NCBI GenBank assembly: GCA_003024985.2
Contig: PXIH01S0017203.1
Strand: one strand, 5' to 3'
DNA from: Euperipatoides rowelli
Lineage: Eukaryota > Onychophora > Udeonychophora > Euonychophora > Peripatopsidae
Length of the DNA stretch: 10,064 nucleotides
Shown here: in pieces, positions 1 to 7,385 of the stretch
How positions within the stretch are numbered: the first letter of the stretch is position 1
How the letters are laid out: every line of letters starts with the position of its first letter
Position numbers and translations under genes: made by a program
The notes under the pieces: generated by a model
What the model was told of the DNA's origin: nothing
Seen by the model: only the letters and a program-made list of their open reading frames with translations
The model's database searches: none

Positions 1-6
1 AATTAA

Positions 7-366
7 CCCTTTCCACTCCAATGGCGATCCTCAATCACCATTTTAATTTAGTAGTTGCACTCCAAAGTCGATTCTGAATCGCCATTTTCAATTTAGTAGT
101 TGCACTCCAAAGTCGATTCTGAATCGCCATTTTCATTTCCTTCTATTTCATAATCAATAATTATTATTATATTCAAATATGCTTGAATTACTATTTTTTT
201 TTAGTTTCAAAGACTCAAAATATATTTGTCTTTAATCCCAAGCGATTTAAAAAAAAAAAAATAAATAAAAAGGATACTAATCTTAATTTAAAAAAAAAAT
301 TGATTTTTAATTTTTATTGTGGAGCTGTAGAAACTAAATTCTCTGAATTCAGTGGGGTGGAAAGGG
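7..366. mobile_element. piggyBac-type MITE, 360 bp, TTAA target duplication
   Basis: The element starts CCCTTTCCACTCC (7-19) and ends GGGGTGGAAAGGG (354-366). These are 13-bp inverted termini with one mismatch, flanked on both sides by TTAA (3-6 and 367-370). TTAA duplication with CCC/GGG ends is the hallmark of the piggyBac superfamily, which inserts and excises precisely at TTAA. At 360 bp with no transposase reading frame it is non-autonomous and would need a transposase supplied elsewhere. The left end carries a tandem repeat, annotated separately, while the right half is A/T-rich filler. An open frame on the plus strand at 183-395 runs through the right terminus and is lysine- and phenylalanine-rich; I treat it as chance. 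The boundaries are clear from the sequence; family assignment rests on termini alone. Confidence 0.85.
14..135. repeat. Subterminal tandem repeat, about 45 bp x 2.7, inside the MITE
   Basis: Three units each begin CACTCCAA, at 14, 58 and 103, giving spacings of 44 and 45 bp. The second and third units are almost identical (CACTCCAAAGTCGATTCTGA onward). The first is diverged (CACTCCAATGGCGATCCTCA). The third stops near 135 after CGCCATTTTCA. The first unit overlaps the terminal inverted repeat itself, so the array looks like a local expansion of the terminus. Subterminal repeats in piggyBac-type elements often hold transposase binding sites; that role here is inference. Confidence 0.85.
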
Positions 367-370
367 TTAA

Positions 371-1295
371 TTATCGATTATACTTCCAAAAATAACAAAA
401 AAAGGCCATCAAAACGTCCAGACTACCAAAAAAAAAAAAAAAAAGCTTATCAAAATATTGACACCAATAATACTGCTCCTCTATAAATTTAGGTTTAGCC
501 CCTACTACCCCTCCCCCCTAGAATTTTAGCTGGAATTATCCCTGATACAGGATTTATGGATTTTTTAAAAAAAAAAACACTTAACTAAATTCATTTTTGG
601 CAATATATTTTTTTTAGATTATTTTTCTTAAAGATAAACTTTTCGCAATCTAATATTCAAATATAAATAGAAATTTATTGAACAACAAACCCATTTATGA
701 ATAATTATAAAGAAATTATAATAATTTTGAATGTTATCATGAAATACTTGTATTTTGAATCTTATAGTAAATATAATAATAAAATAGATGTATTTTGAAT
801 GTTCAATTTCTCACTAGAGGGCACATATGTTTGTATTGATTTTTTTTTTCAGTGGAGAAAATAATGTAAGCATTAATTTTAAACTCAGTTGCTGTGTTTT
901 CCCAATAAATTCAGAGGTTGTTTACTCCAGTTTGCATCATTTGTTTAATGCATAATATTTTTACAAGAAAGAAATATTACAAGAAAAAAATTGACAGAAA
1001 TGGAGAAAAACAATTTTAATGACTTCACCATAAAGGTTATAATATCCTCTCCCAAAAAAAGACAAGTTTCAATAATATTTTTATAATGAAATAAAGGTCT
1101 ACTTTAATTGCAATGGGGTTATTTTGATATGCTTGACATTATTCTTATTTCAAATAAATGTAGATTTTAGTTTTTTTTTTTTAATGAAAATCAAACTAAC
1201 ATTCCAATAATTTATGTTTCATAATCATGCTAACAAACGGTCATTCTTTATTAATCCTTTTTAAATATACATGGTGTTTATAAAAGAGTTATGCC
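371..1295. other. AT-rich intergenic stretch, no gene seen
   Basis: I see no coding similarity on either strand. It contains homopolymer runs (poly-A near 428-444), a pyrimidine-rich patch around 498-519 and loosely repeated motifs such as GTATTTTGAAT around 749-802. It resembles decayed neutral intergenic or intronic sequence. Confidence 0.6.
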
Positions 1296-1437
1296 ATGGA
1301 AAGTGATAATTATTTGGGCATATTGCAAACTGTCTCCTGCCACAATTACAGGGAGATTTGAGCAACTAATTCATTTTTCAACAAGATGGGGCAAACTTAC
1401 AGTACTTGGTTAGGCATTTATTTATAGGNTTTATTCA
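1296..1437 (+). pseudogene. Relict mariner-like (IS630-Tc1-mariner) transposase fragment
   Basis: Two short reading frames together resemble the middle of a mariner-type DDE/D transposase. From 1296 one frame reads MESDNYLGILQTV before a TGA at 1359-1361. After a frame change the next reads FQQDGANLQYLVRHLFIGF from about 1376. The family has a conserved 'dnYl..Lq..v' segment followed by FQQDGAPPH, in which the D is the second catalytic metal ligand (here codon 1385-1387). The usual PPH after QQDGA is replaced by NLQ, and there is a stop and a frameshift, so it cannot be active. I found no inverted termini for it. It abuts the 3' end of LINE A near 1430. The match rests on the QQDGA block plus the right spacing from the upstream block; a chance match is unlikely but the fragment is short. 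Confidence 0.65.
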
Positions 1438-1613
1438 ATAAACAATCAAATATACTATAGGTCTCTAGCCCAGTCGGATGTGAAACCTATTTACAAAGTT
1501 TAGATTTTAAAACCATAGCCTACTGTACACAATAAAAATAAAATAAACACTAAAAAAACCAAAGAAATATATACAATAAAAAAAATATTCAAAATAGAAG
1601 ATGCTCATATGTA

Positions 1614-2183
1614 TTAGCCATACGTATTCAATGCTGACCAAAAAGAGGGAATAGGAGAGGTGGTATAACACTTCGTTCTGATGAAAAGACGTGAAATCTT
1701 ACCAGCACTTCTGGTCATGATCCCAGACATTTCATATTGTGACACCGAGCTTAAATCTGGATAAAGATTAAAATTTTTTTTAGCAAACCTAACCGATAAT
1801 AAGGTTTGCCTATCTTCTAGGAAGTTCATATTAAAAAGCTCTAATGCACTATTATAATTGGTGAAGTATTTTCCCAAAATGATTCTCAAAACTCTTATTT
1901 GGAATCTTTCTGTGTTGTTAACCTGTTCCTTCGTTAGGCCACTCGCCCAGACAACACACCCATAATCCAAAATCGGTAACAAAAAAGATTTGAAGACATT
2001 TATTAATGCTTTAGTAGATACATTTAACCTTTTGAGTTTATACAAAATATTTTTTTTTTCCGACAGACAATATTAATGCACTAACCTTAACTTCCCACTT
2101 CATGTTACTTTGAATATAAAGTCCTAGAATTTTGTTACAATCATTGATTACAATTTTTTCTTGATAAATTTGAATATCTAGAA
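1614..2183 (-). pseudogene. Reverse transcriptase C-terminal region of LINE A (frameshifted)
   Basis: RNA-directed DNA polymerase (ORF2) C-terminal part of a non-LTR retrotransposon; the intact protein would copy element RNA at a nicked target. On the minus strand from 2183 the frame reads VLDIQIYQEK, then KILGLYIQSNMKWE, matching the LINE palm/thumb pattern 'k.LGv.id..l.W'. A frame change falls in the T10 homopolymer at 2050-2059. The frame then continues from 2045 as YKLKRLNVSTKALINVF, FLLPILDYGCVVWASGL and QIRVLRIILGKYF, which is the conserved 'i.p.LdYg..vW...t' block after the thumb of CR1/L2/Jockey-type RTs. The last 140 residues are uninterrupted down to the stop at 1614-1616, so decay is moderate. 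The upstream continuation lies beyond the hAT insertion. Confidence 0.8.
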
Positions 2184-2893
2184 CATTGGTTCCCAACCTT
2201 TAGAAGAAAAAAATATGCCAATGCCCCCTAGTCCATAATAGTTAATTTTATATGAAATATTAAAATATTGTTGCATATTATCTGTACTTAATGTATCTGT
2301 TTATTTATCTATTAAAAATCATAAAGTAGAAATAAGTAAAATGACAACCAAACTTCTCAACAGATTTATAGATAGTTATAAAAATAATGTTTATAATGAC
2401 ATCTATCACTTATCACTCACGACTATTTATCATGGTCAAATACATAAAAATAACAAAACATTCTTAGAGCTATCCCTTTTATAGATTTGATTTTGTGCAC
2501 GTATTAACTTGTATGCATAGATAAGAGATATAGATGGCGATCTTGGTGGGTTTTTCAAAATCACATTTTATTTGCGCACTCCCACCGCTAGGGGCACTTT
2601 TGTAAGAGTCGGCTCTACTACTACTGCTGCTGCTAATAGTATTACTATACTTCAACTGACAAACTTTGCCCGTTGATAAAAAATTTTATTATATTAATTT
2701 CCTAAATAGATACCCTATCAGCACACAATAATTAAAAATATTTTTAAAATATTTTGGTGTTGATAGGGTGATATGCCACAGCCACCCCTCTTGACTGCCT
2801 CAATGCCCCCCATTTGCCTCTGGATCCACTGCCGCCCCCATGGAAGGCTCCAGACCCAATGGGGGGCGGTATTGCCCCCATTGGGAACTTATG
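2184..2893. mobile_element. Non-autonomous hAT-type DNA transposon, 710 bp
   Basis: The left end is CATTGGTTCCCAA (2184-2196) and the right end TTGGGAACTTATG (2881-2893): 13-bp inverted termini with 11 matches. They are flanked by 8-bp direct repeats ATCTAGAA (2176-2183) and ATCTAGCA (2894-2901), 7 of 8 identical. An 8-bp duplication with a CAnTGGTTCCCAA-type terminus is characteristic of the hAT superfamily. Both subterminal regions are rich in short C/G runs (AATGCCCCC near 2220-2228, GGGGGGCGG and TTGCCCCCA near 2862-2881), as in many hAT miniature elements. There is no transposase frame. The interior holds a small trinucleotide run (CTACTACTACTGCTGCTGCT, 2617-2636). It lies inside LINE A, so it is the younger insertion. 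Confidence 0.85.
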
Positions 2894-2990
2894 ATCTAGC
2901 ACAATGGGTGTTTTAAGAAAACTATGAACCATTATCTTTTATTTCTCAGGGGTTATGTGCATTCCTTTAATACTAGTCATTTGAAATAAC
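2894..2990 (-). pseudogene. Upstream RT fragment of LINE A on the far side of the hAT insertion
   Basis: On the minus strand this reads MHITPEK, a stop codon (2939-2941), then KIMVHSFLKTPIVLD. That fits the LINE pattern 'm.iNp.KTkvM.f...', with the stop replacing the expected T. Its last residues (IVLD) join in frame to DIQIYQEK at 2178 once the 710-bp hAT element and one copy of the target duplication are removed, showing that the two pieces were one gene. Farther upstream, to about 3060, short stretches such as FQMTS and IVPQC may be remnants of the catalytic RT blocks, but the frame is too broken to claim. The apparent open frame at 2744-2932 is a chimera of this fragment and the hAT right end, not a gene. 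Confidence 0.65.
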
Positions 2991-3152
2991 AATAAAACTT
3001 TTTTGAACAATTTAATTCAAGGATGACTTTGAACCCACACATCACATTGTGGAACAATAGCTTGGCTATTGTTAACATATTTATTAACATTGAATCTAGA
3101 ATAGTATCAATGACGACACACTAGTGATTGAAATTTTGATAATCCCATTTAA

Positions 3153-3298
3153 CACGTTGACTGATAACTACAAGATATCTTGTATTTGACAAACATGTTC
3201 TGAAAGCCAACTACAAGATAACTCTTAGTTTAAAAACATGCCTAACTTGTGTTGGCTTGTGGGAACAACCACCAAAAAACACAGTGACAGTCAGTGTG
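3153..3298. mobile_element. Short TTAA-flanked MITE, 146 bp
   Basis: The left terminus CACGTTGACTG (3153-3163) pairs with the right terminus CAGTCAGTGTG (3288-3298), 9 of 11 complementary, with TTAA on both sides (3149-3152 and 3299-3302). The TTAA target places it with piggyBac-like elements, but the terminal sequence differs from the element at 7-366, so it is another family. Inside are a self-complementary ACAAGATATCTTGT (3170-3183) and a second AACTACAAGATA copy near 3210-3221. There is no coding capacity. Confidence 0.75.
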
Positions 3299-3302
3299 TT
3301 AA

Positions 3303-3633
3303 TTGATTACATGAAGTGGTTGAGAAATATTCAAAACAATTTACATAAGAGAATAGTCTAATGTAAAGTGAGTGGCGAGTGGCGAATGTGGAAGTTTTTT
3401 TTAAAAAAAAATTATATTCTTCAAAATTGCATTTGTGTTTTGAAACTGTAAGCAAAGAAAACAATATTTAAACTGTGACTGCAATGTAAATTTAAATATA
3501 ATTTTGTTTTAAAAAAATGAAATTGGATCAGAAACTAAAATCACATTAATTATTTCATTTATATAGCAATCTCAAGTTATAAAAATAAAAGTTTGGCTGT
3601 TCTTTAAGGGTAGAGGGTGGTAGTTCTAGCAGG
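3303..3633. other. AT-rich spacer, no gene seen
   Basis: Nothing coding is recognisable on either strand. Small features are a duplicated GAGTGGCGAGTGGCGAA (3369-3385) and T8/A9 runs near 3397-3412. I see no terminal repeat that would link it to the minisatellite that follows. Confidence 0.5.
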
Positions 3634-4036
3634 TTGCAGCTTCTGCCATACTTAGTACATGATAGGCTATATTAAGATTTGATCAAGTATGTTCCATCTA
3701 CTGCCATAAGTAGAACATGATGCATTAAGGTTAGATCAAGCAAGTTTCTGTTCTTGTCACACTTAGAACATGATGTAAGGCTAGATTAAGTGAATTGCAG
3801 CTTCTGCCATAAGTAGAACAATGTTTTATGGTTAGATCCAACAGGTCGCTGTTCTTGTCACACCTAGAACATGATGTAAGTCTAGATTGAGTTACAGCTT
3901 CTGCCATAAGTAGAACATAATTTATTAGGGCTAAATCAAGCAGGTCGCTGTTCTTGTCACACTTAGAACATGATGTTAGGCTAGATTAAGTGAGTTACAG
4001 CTTCTGCCATAAGTAGAACATGATGTACTTGATCTG
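3634..4036. repeat. Minisatellite: about eight 50-bp units in a 100-bp A/B higher-order pattern
   Basis: Units start near 3634, 3688, 3741, 3791, 3841, 3891, 3941 and 3991. Type A contains CTTCTGCCATAAGTAGAACA (units 1, 4, 6, 8 and a variant in 2). Type B contains GTTCTTGTCACACTTAGAAC (units 3, 5, 7). Units 3, 5 and 7 begin exactly 100 bp apart, so the array grew by copying an A+B dimer. Each type has short complementary arms around a 10-11-bp centre (GTTCT...AGAAC in B, TTCT...AGAA in A). Each unit ends with a GGTTAGATCAAG or GGCTAGATTAAG segment. The outer units are the most diverged, as expected for an array homogenised from the middle. No coding frame spans it. Confidence 0.9.
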
Positions 4037-4972
4037 CAAAGATATTGCCATAAAGATCACAATGCTTTTAAACTAGTACCACCAAGTGGATACTGATGGC
4101 ACTATCATTTTGAGAGGGTGGAATTAAATAGCTTAATTTTTTTTTTAAACTTTATTATTAAAAAAGAAATGAATAAGTTAAGCCTACTTAAATATATCAG
4201 TAAATTTAAAAAGTTTATTATGGGGCCACAATTTCTATTTTACTTGTGATATATCTCCTTGTTATCCAAACCAACAACCACATTTGGAAAAATAGCCACT
4301 GATGTGATGTAAATTGTCAAAAAATTGATAGCCAAAAACAATTCTCAACAAAAAAATTATTTTTTTTTGGCTTTGATTTTGGGGATTTTAAAACAAAAGT
4401 TTGGACTGTGCTGAACTATGTGATAATTTTACTCTTGGGTCAAGTGCATGATAACACTATATTGTTTGAAGTTAAATACAGTTTTAAGTGAATTGAATTA
4501 ATTTAAATATTCCAAAAATTAAGCAGAAAGTAAGTTTATGGTTAACAGGTCATTTTTCTACAAGTGTCTGCCTAGTAAACTCCTCAATACAAATAATCCA
4601 GAAACAACCAATCATTTCTGACTAGGCGGAACATTATTTATAAATACTGAGTGGATCAGCTGCCTTACCACTTCATTTACTGTTATAACTTGAAAACCGG
4701 TTCCTAACCATATTTTAATTTTAATCCATATAGTGGAACGCTTAATCATGATCATCATTTGTAAAATGAATCATTGTTTTAAAGTTTAAATGTTTTCTTA
4801 TTTCTGTTACATTAACTCACGCATTAATGAAAGTGTTGTGTTTTAGTTTGTGTTTCCGATCGAACAGGCTTTGCTATTTTCAATATCAAATGATGTGCAC
4901 ATATAATTTGATCATTTATAAAGAGGATAAACATTGCATAAAATCAGCTTCCCATGCATGTGCGATTTAATG
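4037..4972. other. AT-rich stretch, no gene seen
   Basis: I find no recognisable coding sequence, RNA gene or paired termini. A 7-bp inverted repeat (GCCTAGT 4570-4576, ACTAGGC 4621-4627) and several A/T homopolymers are the only structures noted. Slightly less AT-rich patches near 4550-4700 and 4840-4880 carry no coding signature that I recognise. Confidence 0.5.
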
Positions 4973-4976
4973 TTAA

Positions 4977-5267
4977 CCTTCGAACGACCGCGCTCAAAAT
5001 TTTAACATGAGCGGTTGCGTGTCGTAAAAATTACGATTCATAGAATCCTCTGTATAAAAGTTTTCAAATATGTGTAAAAATGAAATGATTACACATATTT
5101 ATGTTCTATTTAATGTCAGGAATTTAATTATATAAAGAAAAGAAAATTCTAACAAACANGGTTGTTACCAAATGGCAACAAAATCTTAAATAGTGCAAAA
5201 TTTACAGATGAAGTTATCATAAAATAGTAATTAGGTTGATGCCAAATGGCAAAGTATCAATAAAGGG
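4977..5267. mobile_element. Probable piggyBac-like MITE or element end with TTAA flanks
   Basis: TTAA (4973-4976) is followed by CCTTCGAACGACCGCG. At the other side ATCAATAAAGGG is followed by TTAA (5268-5271). The termini fit the CCY...GGG piggyBac pattern but pair poorly beyond the first bases, so this pairing is tentative. Two subterminal direct copies of GGTTGnTnCCAAATGGCAA (5160-5178 and 5234-5252, 17 of 19 identical) lie near the right end. Each holds the GCCA/TGGC palindrome or a near match. At the left end a partial second copy of the terminus (TTAACATGAGCGGTTGCG, 5002-5019) follows about 29 bp behind the first. A related terminus in inverted orientation at 8556-8593 gives an alternative partner. 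Confidence 0.5.
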
Positions 5268-5271
5268 TTAA

Positions 5272-5976
5272 AAAAAATTATAGATCTAATCTAATACAGT
5301 TCTTTTTAATTAACAGGGATGGGGTATAAGTAGACAGATTAATAAGTGGGTCAAGCACAACCATGTTCATGACATTGTTTAAGGTGAAAAAATACATTAA
5401 ATGCAAATTTTAAAAACACTTAAAAATTAGGCAATTTCTCTTTCTACATATTTTCATTTTATTCTCAATAAGAATTTAAACATCTTTTCAATCCCAATTA
5501 TAAATAATAATATCAGACTTCTGTTTGAAGGAAAATATTTAGTATTTAGTTACATCAATTATTTATTTTTTTCATTAAAAAAAATATATGAAATTAATCT
5601 TAGGCAGAAATTCTTTATTTATGCCAAAACACTTTCCCACTCAGGTATGCATCTGCTTGCTATTTACACTTGAGAAATCCATCTGTTTAAATTTAGAAAT
5701 ATTATCTCTTTCAACCAATACAGAAATATAATTAAGTTGAAAGGTAAATTCTCTAGATCATAAGTAGTCTATATATCAAACAACATTTCTTCTAACAAAT
5801 GATAAAAATATCAAACTTCACAAAATCTCAAATTAATGACAAGGTATCAAATTTTTTCTTTCAATTTTAATGCCTTTTAAAAATTAGATTGAAATTTATA
5901 ATAATCATCAAAATATGCATTTCTTTTATATTTTAAATAGACTATATTAGACTTATTTTAAACACAGGATAAGCAT
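5272..5976. other. AT-rich stretch upstream of LINE C, no gene seen
   Basis: No coding similarity on either strand and no paired repeats that I can identify. It may contain the 5' end of LINE C or simple flanking DNA; no boundary is visible. Confidence 0.45.
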
Positions 5977-6045
5977 GACAAGCACTGGGTATCTTGTATA
6001 ATACATACAATACATTATTTTAATGCTGTTTCTCATTTATTATAG
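5977..6045 (+). repeat. 70-bp direct repeat, copy 1
   Basis: GACAAGCACTGGGTAT through TTCTCATTTATTATAG matches 6199-6269 with only a few substitutions and a 2-bp length difference. Start-to-start distance is 222 bp. The sequence between the copies (6046-6198) is not itself clearly repeated. The repeat ends in a pyrimidine-rich tract plus TTATTATAG, which resembles a 3' splice site; that reading is speculative. Confidence 0.8.
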
Positions 6046-6198
6046 ATTTGATGGTTTATGATTGTTATACATTAAATGGAAGAATCTTGATACATGATGA
6101 TTTGCAATACACTAATAGTTTGAATAAATTTGCATTTTCAAGTACAGATTTAACAACGTAATTTTGCTGCCTATTTAAACCGGAGGATTTATTTTCAA

Positions 6199-6269
6199 GA
6201 CACGGGCACTGGGTATTTTGTATAATATATACAATACATTATTTTAATGCTGTTTCACATTTATTATAG
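6199..6269 (+). repeat. 70-bp direct repeat, copy 2, just upstream of LINE C ORF1
   Basis: This copy (GACACGGGCACTGGGTAT to TTCACATTTATTATAG) is followed directly by GTGAGT at 6270-6275. It lies about 110 bp before the likely ORF1 start codon at 6380, so it is probably in the 5' UTR of LINE C. A repeated 5' UTR segment could be a promoter monomer, as in some LINEs, or an unrelated duplication. Confidence 0.75.
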
Positions 6270-6324
6270 GTGAGTTTATTCCTTTATAATATAATTGTTA
6301 TATTTGATTTGTATGCCCAGTGCC
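6205..6324. repeat. Inverted repeat GGCACTGGGTAT / ATGCCCAGTGCC bracketing 120 bp
   Basis: The arms at 6205-6216 and 6313-6324 are complementary at 11 of 12 positions. They enclose the rest of direct-repeat copy 2 plus about 45 bp. The arrangement could be a tiny inverted-repeat element, but I see no target duplication at its edges. The same GCACTGGGTAT arm occurs in copy 1 at 5982-5992 without an obvious partner. Confidence 0.6.
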
Positions 6325-6379
6325 TAATTATTTAATTATTTATTACTATTTTTGGCCTAATTGTTTTGATTTTGTAAAA

Positions 6380-7350
6380 ATGGCTACAGCATCTTTATCT
6401 TTTATGGACAATTTAAATAAAGACATTTGCACTTATTGTAATATGTTTGTTTCAGGTGATGATCAGGCATTGATCTGTGATAAATGTAAACAATGGCTAC
6501 ATGTAGACTGTTTGGGTTATTCAAAACATCAGTATAATTTCCTTAAATCTGATAATGATTCTTTGTTTTGCACGAATTGTAAACAGACATTTATTACTTT
6601 TTCTTCTGATTTTGATAAGATTGCTTTGATATTGAATGAATTTAGGGTTTGTAAAAATGAATTAACTCAATTAGTAAGGGATTCTGAATCCAAAATATTA
6701 AATAGTATAGATTCAATTCATAAAAGACTAAATGAACATGAATATCAACTAACTGAAATTAAAAAAGATCTTANACAAGTTAAAACAAACTCACACGATA
6801 TTAATACCTAACTAAAATTATATCTATAATAAAACAAAAGATAGATTTAAATGAATGATTTAATAAGGATGAACTAGAAAGGAAAATTGTAGGGACAATA
6901 TCTAATGAATTACAAAAATTAGATATCTCAAATAAAATTAAAGATATGGAAAGAGAAAGAAATTTATTAATTTTTGGTTTTAAAAATTTAACAACTACTC
7001 CGATTGATTATTTCCATTCCATTTTTGATAAAATATTATACTTGTGTAATTTAGACATTAGTAGAAATAGTTATAAAATAATCCCTATAGTTGCTAAAAA
7101 TTCAAAAAAAATTTGAAGGTGGTTTTTTGATTAAATATATGCTAAATGGAAAATTTATAAAAATTATAATAAGCTCAAAACCACTACATTGAACTCTATT
7201 ACTATGTCTTTAGATAGCTCAAGGGATGACTGGGTTAAAATAAAACAATTAAGAAAGGAAGTTTATGAATGTAATTTAAAGAGTGAAAAACTAGTTATAT
7301 ATAAAGACAAAATTATGGAAAAAGAACACTTTGATACATATAAAAAATAG
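6380..7350 (+). pseudogene. LINE C ORF1: PHD finger, coiled coil, RNA-binding-like domain (broken)
   Basis: Nucleic-acid-binding ORF1 protein of a CR1-group LINE, which would coat element RNA. I prefer the ATG at 6380 because the open frame upstream has only a GTG start and looks like leader. Residues 17-67 form a C4HC3 PHD finger: C17-C20, C33-C36, H41-C44, C64-C67, with W39 (CDKCKQWLHVDC). Residues 75-143 are charged and heptad-like, probably a coiled coil. The first frame stops at 6809-6811. A shifted frame resumes at about 6868 with DELERKIVGTISNELQKLDI and ERNLLIFGF (6955-6981), typical of the RRM-like domain of LINE ORF1p. More stops fall around 7114-7190. The C-terminus, DDWVKIKQLRKEVYE onward, ends at TAG 7348-7350. 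One codon (6772-6774) contains an N. Confidence 0.8.
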
Positions 7351-7385
7351 ATTCAAGCTATCAATCAAAAAAAAAAAAATAGTAA

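Larger units (their letters stand above)
1430..2990 (-). mobile_element. LINE A: 3' part of a CR1/L2-like non-LTR retrotransposon, split by a hAT insertion
   Basis: A minus-strand LINE remnant. Reading 5' to 3' on the minus strand it has RT palm/thumb sequence (2894-2990), a hAT insertion (2184-2893), the RT C-terminal region (1614-2183), then a 3' UTR of about 180 bp ending in A/T-rich, AATAAA-containing sequence around 1430. The 3' UTR holds a GGGCTAGAGACC motif (plus strand 1460-1471) resembling one near the end of LINE B. The 5' part (endonuclease and the catalytic RT blocks) is not recognisable, consistent with 5' truncation or deletion. The exact 3' terminus is uncertain because the tail is low complexity and an N lies at 1429. 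The CR1/L2 placement comes from the style of the RT C-terminal sequence and is an inference. Confidence 0.75.

Noticed and set aside
183-395. 70-codon open frame on the plus strand
   Set aside because: It lies in the A/T-rich half of the piggyBac-type MITE, crosses its right end and has low-complexity Lys/Phe/Asn composition.
2744-2932. 62-codon open frame on the minus strand
   Set aside because: Its first 15 residues are LINE A RT and the rest is translated hAT terminal sequence, so it is a junction artefact.
3750-3980. Steroid receptor-type response elements (TGTTCT...AGAACA)
   Set aside because: The half-sites are separated by 10 bases and in the reverse order to the classical palindrome with a 3-base spacer. 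They occur only because the minisatellite repeats them.
3634-4036. CRISPR-like array of regular repeats
   Set aside because: The spacing is regular but the whole unit repeats, including the would-be spacers, in an alternating pattern. The surroundings are eukaryotic, so this is a minisatellite.
4570-4627. GCCTAGT / ACTAGGC inverted repeat as MITE termini
   Set aside because: The arms are only 7 bp, there is no target duplication, and the enclosed sequence is shorter than 60 bp.
6204-6325. CACTA-type element (CACTGGG...CCCAGTG)
   Set aside because: The ends superficially fit the CACTA/CACTG pattern, but the adjacent bases show no 2-3-bp target duplication and the same arm occurs in the unpaired direct-repeat copy at 5977.
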